Assembly: GCF_021606685.1 (NCBI RefSeq)
Contig: NZ_WKCB01000022.1
Location: 1-64,000, forward strand
Source: Pseudomonas syringae
GTDB lineage: Bacteria; Pseudomonadota; Gammaproteobacteria; Pseudomonadales; Pseudomonadaceae
Direction: 5' to 3'
Length of the DNA stretch: 64,000 bases
The stretch's first letter is position 1. Each line of letters begins with the position of its first letter. The position numbers were made by a program, and so were the translations under genes. Shown in pieces: positions 8,035 to 17,108 of the stretch. The notes beneath the pieces were generated by a model. That model was given only the letters and a program-made list of their open reading frames with translations, was not told the DNA's origin and ran no database searches.

Positions 8035-8799
8035 TCAGTTGGAGCGCAGTCGCAGGATCTGCGCCCCATCAAACGGGTCCGTCAGGTAATGCGCCTGCAC
8101 CCCGAACGTGTCCTGCAGCCGCTGCGGGGTGAGCACTTGCAGCGGTTTGCCCAGGGCCACCAATTGCCCGCGGTCGAGCACGGCCAGGCGATCACAGGTC
8201 AGGGCCTGGTTCAGGTCATGCAGGGCAATCAACGTGGTTACCGGCAGGGCTTGCACGCCTTTCAGGATCGCCAGTTGGTGCTGGATATCCAAATGATTGG
8301 TCGGTTCGTCCAGCAACAGAATCTGCGGCCGTTGCGCCAGGGCGCGGGCGATGTGCACGCGTTGGCGTTCGCCGCCGGAGAGGCTGCGCCAGGCGCGCTG
8401 GCTCAGGTGGGTGGCGTCCACGTCGTGCAGGGCCTGGCGCACGATGGCGTCGTCGTCACTGGACCACGGGCTCAGCGCCGACAACCACGGCGTGCGGCCC
8501 AGCGCCACGGCGTCGAAGACGCGGATGGCGTCGTCGGTGTCGGCCTGTTGCTCTACCACCGCCAGTTGTTGCGCGATGGCGCGGCGCGACAGCGTGCCCA
8601 GGCGTTGGCCGCCCAGGCGCACGTCGCCACTGGCCGGTGGGCGTAAACCGGCGAGCAGTTTGAGCAAGGTGGATTTGCCGGAGCCGTTCGGGCCAACGAT
8701 GCCGAGGGTTTCCCCCTGCTGTACGTCCAGGTCAATGTTGCGCAGCAACTCGGCCTCGCGCACCTTGAAGCCCAGGCCGGTGCAGCTCAGTACGCTCAT
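8035..8799 (-). CDS. ABC importer ATPase (cobalamin/iron-chelate type)
   Basis: A 254-residue ATPase of the FecE/BtuD group that powers import of corrinoids or iron chelates. It has Walker A GPNGSGKST (residues about 35-43), the signature LSGGERQR, Walker B ILLLDEPTNHLD and a conserved switch His in LIALHD. It is the third gene of an operon behind permease and binding-protein genes, with a 4-base overlap with the permease. The upstream riboswitch points to B12-related cargo. Confidence 0.85.
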   Translation of the reverse strand: MSVLSCTGLGFKVREAELLRNIDLDVQQGETLGIVGPNGSGKSTLLKLLAGLRPPASGDVRLGGQRLGTLSRRAIAQQLAVVEQQADTDDAIRVFDAVALGRTPWLSALSPWSSDDDAIVRQALHDVDATHLSQRAWRSLSGGERQRVHIARALAQRPQILLLDEPTNHLDIQHQLAILKGVQALPVTTLIALHDLNQALTCDRLAVLDRGQLVALGKPLQVLTPQRLQDTFGVQAHYLTDPFDGAQILRLRSN

Positions 8800-9812
8800 C
8801 GGGGGTTTCTCCGGCCAATCAAAATCAACGCAAACACCGGCGCACCGACCAACGCGGTGACCACCCCGACCGGAATCACCTGGCCCTTGATCAGCGTGCG
8901 CGACAGCACATCAGCCGCAATCAGGAATAACGCGCCGCCCAGGGCGCTGGCCGGCAGCAAACGTGAATGCCCGGTGCCGAGCAGCAGGCGCACGGCATGG
9001 GGGATCACCAGGCCGACAAAGCCGATGGAGCCGACAATCGACACCATCACCGCCGTGACCAGCGCGGCGCAGCCCACCAACACAAATTGCACACGGCGTA
9101 CCGGGATGCCGAGGGAGGCCGCCGAGTCGCTGCCGAAGGTGAACGCATCCAGCGCGCGCCGGTGCCACAGGCACACCGCCAGCCCCGCGACTGCCACCGG
9201 CACGGCCAGCCACACAGAGGGCCAGCGCACACCGCTGAGGTTGCCCAGCAGCCAGAACATGATGCCGCGCGCCTGCTCTGAACTGGCCGACTTGGTGATC
9301 AGGAACGCGGTGAGGGCGTTGAACAGCTGCGAGCCGGCGATGCCCGCGAGGATGATCTGGCCGGTGCCGCTCACGGAGCCGCTGGCACGCGCGAGCAGGA
9401 TCACCAGCGCAAACGCGGCCATGGCCCCCACAAACGCACCCGCCGACAGCGAGATCAAACCGCCGCCCACGCCCATCAACGCCACCAGCACGGCGCCGGT
9501 CGAAGCGCCGGCACTGATGCCCAGCAGGTACGGGTCGGCCAGCGGGTTGCGCAGCAACGACTGCAGGATCACTCCGCACGTCGCCAAGCCGGCCCCGCAC
9601 GCGGCGGCGACCAGGGCGCGGGTCAGGCGGTAGTTCCACACCACGCCTTCATCGATCGGGTCCAGCAAGTAGCTGGCGCCCCACAGTTTGTTGGCGAGCA
9701 CCTGTAGCACCACCTGGGGTGAGATGGCGGTTTCACCGATGGCCACGCCGGCGAGCACGGCGATCAACAGCAGGGCCAGGGCGAGCAGGGTTCGAATCAC
9801 GCTGGTACTCAT
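8796..9812 (-). CDS. FecCD/BtuC-type ABC permease
   Basis: A 338-residue inner-membrane permease with about ten hydrophobic segments and family motifs RLTRALVAAACGAGLATCG, NPLADPYLLGISAGAS and the GFVGLVIPHAVRLLLG coupling region. It forms the channel of the importer with the ATPase (4-base overlap downstream) and the binding protein (4-base overlap upstream). Cargo is inferred as cobalamin or another corrinoid from the riboswitch; iron chelates are the other possibility for the family. Confidence 0.87.
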   Translation of the reverse strand: MSTSVIRTLLALALLLIAVLAGVAIGETAISPQVVLQVLANKLWGASYLLDPIDEGVVWNYRLTRALVAAACGAGLATCGVILQSLLRNPLADPYLLGISAGASTGAVLVALMGVGGGLISLSAGAFVGAMAAFALVILLARASGSVSGTGQIILAGIAGSQLFNALTAFLITKSASSEQARGIMFWLLGNLSGVRWPSVWLAVPVAVAGLAVCLWHRRALDAFTFGSDSAASLGIPVRRVQFVLVGCAALVTAVMVSIVGSIGFVGLVIPHAVRLLLGTGHSRLLPASALGGALFLIAADVLSRTLIKGQVIPVGVVTALVGAPVFALILIGRRNPR

Positions 9813-10819
9813 TTACTCAGGTCGTAGCCGTCGATGGCGCCGGCCAGCTGTTCAAGGCCATCGAACATGCGGATGCTGGCCTGCAACGCCAGGGCGTCGA
9901 GGACGATGATGCGGTTGTTTTTCACCGCGTCCATGTTGCGTGTCACCGGGTCAGTGCGCAGGAAGGCGAGTTTCTTTTCATGGTCGTCGGCGGGGTAGCG
10001 GCGACGGTCCATGCGGGCGATCACCAGGAAGGTCGGGTTGGCTTTGGCGATGGTTTCCCAGCCAACGGCGGGCCACTCTTCATCGGACTGCACGACGTTA
10101 TGCAGGCCCAGGGTTTCGAGCATGAATTCGGGAATGCCTTTGTGGCCGGCCACGTAAGGGTCGCTGGCCATCTCGGCGCTGGAGAACCACACCAATGCGC
10201 TGGCGTGCTTGAGGCCTTTGCTGTGCACGGTGGCGACGGATTTGGCCAGGCGCGCCTTGAGTTCGTCGTTCAGCTGGTGGCCGCGATCCTGCACGTCGAA
10301 GATCTGCGCCAGTTGGCTGATGCTCTTGTAGATGGTCTCGATGCGGAACGGCTCCAGCCGCGTGCCGTCGGCGCCCACCAGGTTGTCCTTGCCTTCGCAG
10401 TCGGAGGGCAGCAGGTAGGTGGGGATTTTCAGCTCATGGAATTGCTCGCGCGTGCCGACCACGCCTTGCGGCCCAACCACCCATTCCAGCTCGGCGGCCA
10501 CCAGTTGCGGGCGCTTGGCGATCACCGACTCAAAGCTCGGCTCGTTATTGGCCAGGCGTTCGATGCCGTCGTTCAGAGTCTTGTACTGCGCCAACACGTT
10601 GTTGAACCACAGCGAGGTGCCGACCACTTTGTCGCCCACGCCCAAGGCGTAAAGCATCTCGGTGGCGGCCTGGCCAATGGTCACGCTGCGTGCGGGGGCT
10701 TGCTGGAAGGTCACGTTGCTGCCGCAGTTTTCGACGGTCAGCGGGTACTGAGTAGGCGCTGCTTGGGCCAGGGCACAAAAGCCAAGGCCGGTGAACAGGG
10801 CGCTAACGCGTGGCAGCAT
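9809..10819 (-). CDS. ABC substrate-binding protein (putative corrinoid binding)
   Basis: A 336-residue periplasmic binding protein of the BtuF/FhuD class (cluster A-II). The ATG at 10819 gives a clean signal peptide (MLPRVSALFTGLGFCALAQAA); the frame opening at 10906 would lose it. The mature part carries VENCGSNVTF, TIGQAATEMLYALGV and a late AIDGYDL segment. It is the first gene of the three-gene importer operon. A cobalamin riboswitch lies in its leader, so B12 precursor uptake is the likely role. Confidence 0.82.
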   Translation of the reverse strand: MLPRVSALFTGLGFCALAQAAPTQYPLTVENCGSNVTFQQAPARSVTIGQAATEMLYALGVGDKVVGTSLWFNNVLAQYKTLNDGIERLANNEPSFESVIAKRPQLVAAELEWVVGPQGVVGTREQFHELKIPTYLLPSDCEGKDNLVGADGTRLEPFRIETIYKSISQLAQIFDVQDRGHQLNDELKARLAKSVATVHSKGLKHASALVWFSSAEMASDPYVAGHKGIPEFMLETLGLHNVVQSDEEWPAVGWETIAKANPTFLVIARMDRRRYPADDHEKKLAFLRTDPVTRNMDAVKNNRIIVLDALALQASIRMFDGLEQLAGAIDGYDLSK

Positions 10820-10929
10820 GGGGCAATCTCCGTTTGAACCGTAGGTGAAACCGGGGAGGTACGGTTCGGAAACACACCCTCGAACGCTGCCGACAGAGCA
10901 GGGCAAGGACGTCCTTCCCGGACACCCCG

Positions 10930-11130
10930 CCGGTTAGTGATTTTGCTTGGCCGGCAGGTCTCCTGACTCATGCGTCGTCGCCACGCTCCGGCCTTCCCGG
11001 ACAAGGTCCAGTGGCGTCAAGGAGCAGGCTCGGCATCTACAGTTGCGGGGGCAGTTTCGATTGGCGCGGCGTACCGCGTTTCGAATTCCCTATTAGTCCC
11101 GTTGGGGAACCGGCGCGGTATGGTAGTCGA
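10930..11130 (-). promoter_or_regulatory. Cobalamin (B12) riboswitch
   Basis: On the minus strand the B12 box GAGTCAGGAGACCTGCCGG (10953-10972 region) is intact. Upstream of it lie the CCACTGG element (around 11005-11015) and the ACTAATAGGGAA element (around 11085-11100), in the order of the AdoCbl riboswitch. It precedes the binding-protein gene by about 110 nt. Established knowledge: these elements repress import genes when adenosylcobalamin is plentiful. Edges are approximate. Confidence 0.92.
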
Positions 11131-11247
11131 TCGTGGCGGGCGGGGGGAACCTCATCCGTGCGCATTTGGCCCGCTGTTCCCGGTGGGGTCTCTAAACCTT
11201 GGTATAGGGTGTACCATCGGTCTCTGTTCATCAGAAATCAGTCAGAC

Positions 11248-11682
11248 ATGCCCACGCTTAGCGAAGAGAGCCGCCAGATTGTAGCTACTCTGGCGCACCG
11301 CGCTGGTCCGCACGCTGACACTGCATGCATCGCCGAGGCGATTGTTTCGATTTTGCAGGATATGGGCGCCGCACTGGCGCCCGTAATCGGCCAGCAGGGC
11401 GTTGCCGCGCTGTACCGGCGCAGCTTCCATTTGTGCGTCTCCAACCCTCCACGCCTGGCCGTCAGTAATGACAGTGTGCCGGCCGCGCTGGATCTGCTTG
11501 CCCTCAAATCCATACTCGTCGAGCAAAACGAGACCGATGCGCGGCTGTTCGGTGAGGCGTTGCTGACCACCCTCTACGAACTTCTGACCACGCTGATCGG
11601 GCCCTCACTCACCGCACGTTTGCTGGTGGGTGTGTGGTTGCCTCCTTCGAGCGACACCTCTTCGCAGGAAATTTCGCCATGA
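11248..11682 (+). CDS. Small helical protein in KaiC-like operon
   Basis: A 144-residue, predicted all-helical, soluble protein (start MPTLSEESRQ) with no domain I can name. The ATG at 11248 was chosen over the frame from 11011, which would run through the antisense of the B12 riboswitch. Its stop overlaps the start of the KaiC-like gene (ATGA), so the two are translationally coupled, and it probably works with that ATPase and the histidine kinase. It could be a response or partner protein; this is inference from context. Confidence 0.7.
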   Translation: MPTLSEESRQIVATLAHRAGPHADTACIAEAIVSILQDMGAALAPVIGQQGVAALYRRSFHLCVSNPPRLAVSNDSVPAALDLLALKSILVEQNETDARLFGEALLTTLYELLTTLIGPSLTARLLVGVWLPPSSDTSSQEISP

Positions 11683-13145
11683 GCACCAAAGTGACTATCA
11701 ACCGTCTGGCCACGGGTGTGCCAGGACTGGACGAGGTCCTGGGCGGAGGCCTGCCGGAATTTTCGTTCAACCTCATCGCCGGGCCGCCGGGCTGTGGCAA
11801 AACCACCCTCGCGCACCAGATGATGTTTGCCCTGGCGACGCCCGAGCGCCCGGCGCTGTTCTTTACCGTGCTCGGCGAGCCGCCGCTCAAGATGCTGCGG
11901 TATCAGCAGCAGTTCGATTTTTTCGACAACGACGCCATCAACCAGTCGATTCGCTATATCAACCTGGCGGACGACACCCTGGCCGGTGATCTGGACGAGG
12001 TGCTGCGGCGCATCGTCAGCGAGGTCGAGGCGCATTCCCCGTCGCTGGTGTTTGTCGATTCGTTTCGCTCTGTGGTGCTGGCCAGCCAGACCCAGCACAA
12101 CCCCAACAACAACCTGCCGCAGTTCATCCAGCAACTGGGCATGTTGATGACCACGTGGCAGGCGACGACCTTCCTGATCGGCGAATATTTCACCGAAACC
12201 GACACCAATCCGATTTTTACCGTGGCAGACGGCCTGATCTGGCTGCGCCAGAGCGTCGAGCGCAATTCGATGGTGCGCAAGATGGAAATCATGAAGATGC
12301 GCGGCCAACCGACTTTGCCGGGGCTGCACACCTTCCGGATTGCCACCTCGGGGATCAAGGTGTACCCACCGGCTGCGCTCAGCCGTTCGGTAGAAGCGCC
12401 GCCGACGTTCCCGATCACGCGCTTGAAAATGGGCGTGCCAGCCCTTGATGAGATGCTCGGCGGCGGCCTGCCTCGCGGCTATTCGCTGCTGGTGGCCGGG
12501 CCGTCGGGCTCGGGCAAGAGCATCCTGGCGGCGACCTTCTTGGCCGAGGGCGCGCGCAACGGGGAGACCGGGGTCATCGCCGTCTTCGAGCAGCGGCCCA
12601 ACCATTCGCAGAACCCGCAGTTGGCCGAGTTGATCAAGAATGGGCAGGTGGGCCTGGTGGACAGTCGCGCGCCGGACCTGTCGATTGACGAGATTGTGCA
12701 ATTGTTGCTCGGCGAGATCAGCCGCTTGAAGGCCTCCCGCGTGGTGATCGATTCACTGTCAGGCTTCGAGCTGGCGCTGGCGCCGACCTTTCGCGCGGAT
12801 TTCCGTGAGTCGTTGTCGCGCATGGTCACTGCGCTGACCGGTGCCGGGGTCAGCGTGTTGATGACGTCGGAGCTGGAAGACCGCTACACCGACCTGCGTT
12901 TCAGCCCCTATGGCACGGCGTTCCTCACCGATGCGATCATTGTGCAGCGCTACATTGAAGTAGAAAGCCGCTTGCTGCGCATCATGGCCGTGGTCAAGGT
13001 GCGCGCCAGCGCTCACTCCGATCAGTTGCGCCAGTACCACATCGACGATAACGGCCTGCAGATTCGCGACATGTTGCCGGAGCAGGAAGGGTTGTTGGGC
13101 GGGCGCCCGACCAAACAGGTTTCGGTGGGAGACAAACATGTGTGA
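11679..13145 (+). CDS. KaiC-like double-domain ATPase
   Basis: A 488-residue RecA-fold ATPase of the KaiC/RAD55 family with two tandem domains. Domain I has Walker A GPPGCGKT (35-42) and Walker B LVFVDSF. Domain II has Walker A GPSGSGKS (274-281) and Walker B RVVIDSL. The tandem Glu pair following the strand in cyanobacterial KaiC is changed (LGEP and FEQR). By eye alignment, the Ser431/Thr432 phosphosites of Synechococcus KaiC correspond to Ala414/Phe415. KaiA and KaiB genes are absent here. A histidine kinase follows at 9 bp, suggesting a signalling rather than a clock role. Confidence 0.88.
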   Translation: MSTKVTINRLATGVPGLDEVLGGGLPEFSFNLIAGPPGCGKTTLAHQMMFALATPERPALFFTVLGEPPLKMLRYQQQFDFFDNDAINQSIRYINLADDTLAGDLDEVLRRIVSEVEAHSPSLVFVDSFRSVVLASQTQHNPNNNLPQFIQQLGMLMTTWQATTFLIGEYFTETDTNPIFTVADGLIWLRQSVERNSMVRKMEIMKMRGQPTLPGLHTFRIATSGIKVYPPAALSRSVEAPPTFPITRLKMGVPALDEMLGGGLPRGYSLLVAGPSGSGKSILAATFLAEGARNGETGVIAVFEQRPNHSQNPQLAELIKNGQVGLVDSRAPDLSIDEIVQLLLGEISRLKASRVVIDSLSGFELALAPTFRADFRESLSRMVTALTGAGVSVLMTSELEDRYTDLRFSPYGTAFLTDAIIVQRYIEVESRLLRIMAVVKVRASAHSDQLRQYHIDDNGLQIRDMLPEQEGLLGGRPTKQVSVGDKHV

Positions 13146-13154
13146 GCCCGGCTC

Positions 13155-14174
13155 ATGAGTGAAACCGGCGGCAAGAATGACAGTGAGCTGAATACAGCGG
13201 CCCACGAGCTGTTCCTGCTTGGCCAGAAAACCGTCGAGGCCCGCGCCGTGCTCGCCGCCCTGCAACAGCAACTGAGTGACGTCAGCAGCCGCCTGGTGGA
13301 TACCCAGCAGGTCGAGCAGGTGATCGAGGCCAACCAGCAACTGGTGGTGGCGATCCTGCTCGCGCAATCGGACGCGCAAAGCCCGCCGCGCCTGGAAGAA
13401 CAGCGTTTGTATCAGGAACTTCGCGAGGCAAATGCGCAGTTGGTCATTGCTGCGCTCAGTGCTCAAGACCTGCAGGCGACGGCTGAACGCGCGCTGGGCC
13501 AGCAGAAAAGTATCCTGGCGATGGTGGCGCATGAACTGCGCAACCCGTTGACGCCGATCAGCCTGATCGCCGAGCGCATGGTGCGCCTGCCGAGTGACCA
13601 ACTGCCGCGCATGCGTGAGCTGATCGAAGGCCAGGTGCAGCATATTTCACAGCTGGTGGATGACCTGTTGGACGTGTCCCGCGTCAGCACGGGCAAACTG
13701 CGCGTGGAACGCCGTGAGGTCGACATGCTGCACATCCTCAGAAGCGCCATTGACGCGTGTGGCCCGGTGATGCGCGCGAAAAAACAGCACTTTGAGGCGC
13801 ATCTGCCCGATGGCCCGTTGACGGTGAGCGGTGATCCCGGGCGCCTCGCACAGATCCTGAATAACTTGCTGGCGAACTCGGCCAAGTACACGCCGGTGGG
13901 GGGCCGTATTGTGCTGTCGGTGACCGTCGCAGACGCGCTGAGGATCAGCATTCGCGACAACGGCATCGGCGTGTCGGCCAAGGCGCTGCCGTTCATCTTT
14001 GACCCTTATGTGCAGGACGAGCACGCCATCGGCTTCAACGGCTCGGGGTTGGGGATCGGCTTGACGGTGGTGCGCGAACTGGTGGAAGCCCATGACGGCA
14101 CGGTCGCCGCCATGAGCGAAGGCAAGGGCAAGGGCAGCGAGTTTGTGGTCACGCTGCCGCTGCTGAACGCCTGA
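13155..14174 (+). CDS. Soluble sensor histidine kinase
   Basis: A 339-residue histidine kinase without membrane segments. An N-terminal helical, coiled-coil-like region (about 1-110) precedes the HisKA box MVAHELRNPL with phospho-acceptor His126. The catalytic domain shows the N box NNLLANSAKYTP, G1 box RDNGIGV, F box FIFDPY and G2 box GSGLGIGL. It is the last gene of the three-gene operon with the KaiC-like ATPase, which is the best candidate to control it. No response regulator lies nearby. Confidence 0.88.
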   Translation: MSETGGKNDSELNTAAHELFLLGQKTVEARAVLAALQQQLSDVSSRLVDTQQVEQVIEANQQLVVAILLAQSDAQSPPRLEEQRLYQELREANAQLVIAALSAQDLQATAERALGQQKSILAMVAHELRNPLTPISLIAERMVRLPSDQLPRMRELIEGQVQHISQLVDDLLDVSRVSTGKLRVERREVDMLHILRSAIDACGPVMRAKKQHFEAHLPDGPLTVSGDPGRLAQILNNLLANSAKYTPVGGRIVLSVTVADALRISIRDNGIGVSAKALPFIFDPYVQDEHAIGFNGSGLGIGLTVVRELVEAHDGTVAAMSEGKGKGSEFVVTLPLLNA

Positions 14175-14202
14175 ACCCAGGCGTTTTCGTTGAGTCGTGG
14201 AC

Positions 14203-15594
14203 TTACTTGCGGTCCAGCCACACGGTCTGCGCGTTGCAGAATTCCCTCACACCAAAGTGCGACAACTCGCGGCCAAACCCACTCTTTTTCACACCACCGA
14301 ACGCCACCCGAGGGTCGGAGACGCTGAAGGCGTTAACGAAGATTCCGCCGGTTTCCAGCTGGTTGGCGATGTCGCGTGCCTTGGCCGAATCCTGGGTAAA
14401 GATGCTCGCGGTAAGGCCGAACTCGCTGTCGTTGGCCAGGGCCACGGCGTGGTCGGCGTCGCGCGCGGTGATGATTGACGCCACCGGGCCGAACAGTTCC
14501 TGTTTGAACGAGGTCATCTGGTCGGTCACGTTGGCCAATACGGTCGGCGCGTAGTAGTTGCCTTCGCCTGCGACTTTGTTGCCGCCCAGCAGCAGGGTGG
14601 CGCCTTCTTCCAGGGTGGCCTGGACCTGGCCGTGCAGCTCGTCGCGCAGGTCAAAGCGGGCCATGGGGCCAACGTAGGTGGCGGTCGATGTCGGGTCGCC
14701 CATGACCAGTGCACGGCTGGCTTCGAGGAATTTGGCGGTGAAGGCCTCCACCACCCCCTCTTCGATGATCAGGCGCTTGGCGGCGGCGCAGACCTGGCCG
14801 CTGTTCTGGAAGCGACCGATCACGGCGGCCTGCACGGCGGCGTCGAGGTCGGCGTCGTTGAGCACGATGAACGGGTCGGAGCCACCCAGTTCCAGTACAC
14901 ATTTTTTCAGCGCGGCACCGGCCTGGGAACCGATGGCGATGCCAGCGCGCACGCTGCCGGTGAGGGTGACGGCGGCGATACGAGGGTCGGCGATGGCCTT
15001 GGACACGCCGTCCTGGGTCACGTTGATCACTTCGAACAGGCCGTCAGCGAAGCCGGCTTTCTGGAACGCCGTTTTCATCAGGTAGGCGCTGCCCATCACA
15101 TTCGGCGCATGTTTAAGCACATAGGTGTTGCCCGCAAGCATGGTCGGTACGGCGCCGCGCAGCACCTGCCAGACCGGGAAGTTCCATGGCATCACGGCGA
15201 GGATAGGGCCCAGTGGGCGGTATTCGATTTGTGCGCTGCCGTTGTCGACCAGGGTCGGCTCCGGTGCCAGCATGGCGGGGCCCTGGGCGGCATACCATTC
15301 GGCGAGCAGCGCGCATTTTTCGATTTCAGCGCGGGCCTGGGCGATCGGCTTGCCCATTTCCAGGGTGATCATCTGCGCCATCTCTTCGGCCTGTTCACGC
15401 AGGGTGCTGGCCAGGGCCAGCAGCAATTCGGCGCGTTGGCTGACCGGCTGGCGGCGCCAGGTGCGGAAGGCGGCGGTGGCGCGGTCGAGCGCGGCGTCCA
15501 GTTGCGACGCGTTTTCATAAGGGTAGCTGCCGACCGTTTCGCCAGTGGCGGGGTTGATCGACAGGGCGTGGGTCTGGTGAGAAATAGCGTTCAT
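14203..15594 (-). CDS. sad: Succinate-semialdehyde dehydrogenase, Sad/YneI type
   Basis: A 463-residue NAD(P)-dependent aldehyde dehydrogenase. The catalytic Cys is in NSGQVCAAAKR, the general base Glu in ELGGSDPF and the nucleotide site in TLTGSVRAG. The sequence resembles E. coli Sad (YneI), which oxidises succinate semialdehyde to succinate. The divergent LysR gene is a close relative of E. coli PtrR (YneJ), which sits next to sad in E. coli, supporting the call. Convergent with the histidine kinase gene at 28 bp. Confidence 0.8.
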   Translation of the reverse strand: MNAISHQTHALSINPATGETVGSYPYENASQLDAALDRATAAFRTWRRQPVSQRAELLLALASTLREQAEEMAQMITLEMGKPIAQARAEIEKCALLAEWYAAQGPAMLAPEPTLVDNGSAQIEYRPLGPILAVMPWNFPVWQVLRGAVPTMLAGNTYVLKHAPNVMGSAYLMKTAFQKAGFADGLFEVINVTQDGVSKAIADPRIAAVTLTGSVRAGIAIGSQAGAALKKCVLELGGSDPFIVLNDADLDAAVQAAVIGRFQNSGQVCAAAKRLIIEEGVVEAFTAKFLEASRALVMGDPTSTATYVGPMARFDLRDELHGQVQATLEEGATLLLGGNKVAGEGNYYAPTVLANVTDQMTSFKQELFGPVASIITARDADHAVALANDSEFGLTASIFTQDSAKARDIANQLETGGIFVNAFSVSDPRVAFGGVKKSGFGRELSHFGVREFCNAQTVWLDRK

Positions 15595-15697
15595 GGCACC
15601 GTCCTGCTGAATGAGTGGAATGGGTTCAGCCTACGGGGCTGGTGCTTTTCTGGAAACTGAATAATATTAAGCAATACATTCACGAATGGAGAATAAC

Positions 15698-16576
15698 GTG
15701 GACCTGGTGCAACTCGAAATATTCAAGGCCGTTGCCGAGCAAGGCAGCATCAGCGCCGCTGCGCAGTTGATTCATCGGGTGCCGTCGAACCTGACCACCC
15801 GCATCAAGCAACTGGAGCGGGACTTGGGCGTGGAATTGTTTATCCGCGAGAAAAGCCGCCTGCGCCTGTCACCGGCCGGGTGGAATTTCCTCGGTTATGC
15901 GCGGCGCATTCTTGACCTGGTACAAGAGGCCCGAGCGACGGTGGCGGGGGAGGAGCCCCAGGGCGCGTTTGCCCTCGGTTCGCTGGAGAGCACGGCGGCG
16001 GTGCGCATCCCGGCATTGCTGGCGGCGTATAACCAGAAGCACACCAAGGTCGAATTGGACCTGAGCACCGGCCCCTCTGGCACCATGATCGAAGGCGTAC
16101 TGTCGGGGCGCCTGACGGCGGCCTTTGTCGATGGCCCGGTGCTGCACTCCACCCTGGACGGCGTGGCGGTGTTCGAGGAGGAAATGGTCGTGGTCGCGCC
16201 GCTGCACCATGCACCGATCACCCGTGGGCAAGACGTGAACGGCGAGAACATTTATACGTTCCGCTCCAACTGTTCCTATCGGCATCATTTCGAGCGCTGG
16301 TTTTCACAGGACGGTGCGGTGCCGGGCAAGATCTTTGAAATCGAGTCCTACCACGGCATGCTCGCTTGCGTCAGCGCCGGTGCCGGCCTGGCGTTGATGC
16401 CGCGCAGCATGCTGGAAAACATGCCGGGGTTCGCGGCGGTGAGCGTGTGGCCGTTGGCGGACAGCTTCCGCCTCCTCAATACCTGGCTGATCTGGCGCCG
16501 GGGCACGGTGTCGCAGAGCTTGAGCAGTTTTGTGACGTTGCTGGAAGAGCGCGGTCTGGTAACGACGCAGAGCTGA
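15698..16576 (+). CDS. LysR family regulator, PtrR-like
   Basis: A 292-residue LysR regulator: N-terminal winged helix-turn-helix ([23 protein letters not shown]) and a C-terminal effector domain with the strand motifs [12 protein letters not shown] and STGPSGTM, very like E. coli PtrR/YneJ. GTG at 15698 is preferred because GGAG precedes it by six bases and E. coli PtrR begins at the same residue (MDL); ATG at 15686 is the alternative. It is divergent from the sad-like gene, the expected target. Confidence 0.85.
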   Translation: MDLVQLEIFKAVAEQGSISAAAQLIHRVPSNLTTRIKQLERDLGVELFIREKSRLRLSPAGWNFLGYARRILDLVQEARATVAGEEPQGAFALGSLESTAAVRIPALLAAYNQKHTKVELDLSTGPSGTMIEGVLSGRLTAAFVDGPVLHSTLDGVAVFEEEMVVVAPLHHAPITRGQDVNGENIYTFRSNCSYRHHFERWFSQDGAVPGKIFEIESYHGMLACVSAGAGLALMPRSMLENMPGFAAVSVWPLADSFRLLNTWLIWRRGTVSQSLSSFVTLLEERGLVTTQS

Positions 16577-16665
16577 TGTGGGAGCGGGCTTGCTCGCGAA
16601 GGCGGTGTATCAGTGATGGGTGTGTTGGCTGACCCACCGTTTTCGCGAGCAAGCCCGCTCCCACA
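16577..16665. repeat. REP pair (REPIN)
   Basis: Inverted copies of TGTGGGAGCGGGCTTGCTCGCGAA flanking about 40 bp, the GCGGGC subtype, between the LysR gene and a small convergent gene. Confidence 0.85.
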
Positions 16666-16677
16666 TTTTGATCTTTA

Positions 16678-16887
16678 TCAGCCACCGAATTGCAGGGTGC
16701 CCATGGCGAGTTTTGCCATCAGTGCTGTTGCACCCAGCTGCACCAGCCACAGCGCCAAACCACCGAGGAATACGCCCAGGGCTACCTGCAGCACCAGGCT
16801 TTTCTGGCGCTTGGCTTGCGGGGCGCGCGGGGTGTAGTCGTGCAATTCGTCGCGGTCGGCACGCAGGTCCAGGTCATCGTTTCTCAT
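16678..16887 (-). CDS. Small single-span membrane protein
   Basis: A 69-residue protein with a charged N-terminal half (MRNDDLDLRADRDEL) and one hydrophobic segment at about residues 31-62 (LVLQVALGVFLGGLALWL). It is probably an inner-membrane protein with the N-terminus in the cytoplasm. ATG at 16887 follows GAACCTTATG context with a plausible GAGAACC site. Function not recognised. Confidence 0.6.
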   Translation of the reverse strand: MRNDDLDLRADRDELHDYTPRAPQAKRQKSLVLQVALGVFLGGLALWLVQLGATALMAKLAMGTLQFGG

Positions 16888-16974
16888 AAGGTTCTCACAG
16901 CAAAGGGGCAGTCGAGGTTCAGTCTAGGGGCTGCGCGTTGTGCCCAGTGAATTTTTTGCGGGCGATATGATTCT
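16888..16974. other. Promoter-side gap of the small membrane protein gene
   Basis: Short AT-richer gap; no gene. It runs into the repeat block 16975-17275, which together with the terminator fills the whole 458-bp stretch to 17345. Confidence 0.4.
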
Positions 16975-17108
16975 TGTGGCGAGCGAGCTTGCTCGCGCTG
17001 GGGCGCGTAGCGGCCCCTTGTTCAGGCACCGCGTTTTGTCAGGAAGTTCAAGGTGGCAGGGTTTTTGGGCTGCTGCGCAGCCCAACGCGAGCAAGCTCGC
17101 TCGCCACA
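16975..17108. repeat. Inverted REP-type repeat pair
   Basis: TGTGGCGAGCGAGCTTGCTCGCGCTGG at the left end is answered by its reverse complement at the right end (CAACGCGAGCAAGCTCGC then TCGCCACA). Each arm adjoins a GGGCTGCTGCGCAGCCC-like hairpin. Same family as the single elements at 4050 and 4470. Confidence 0.8.
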
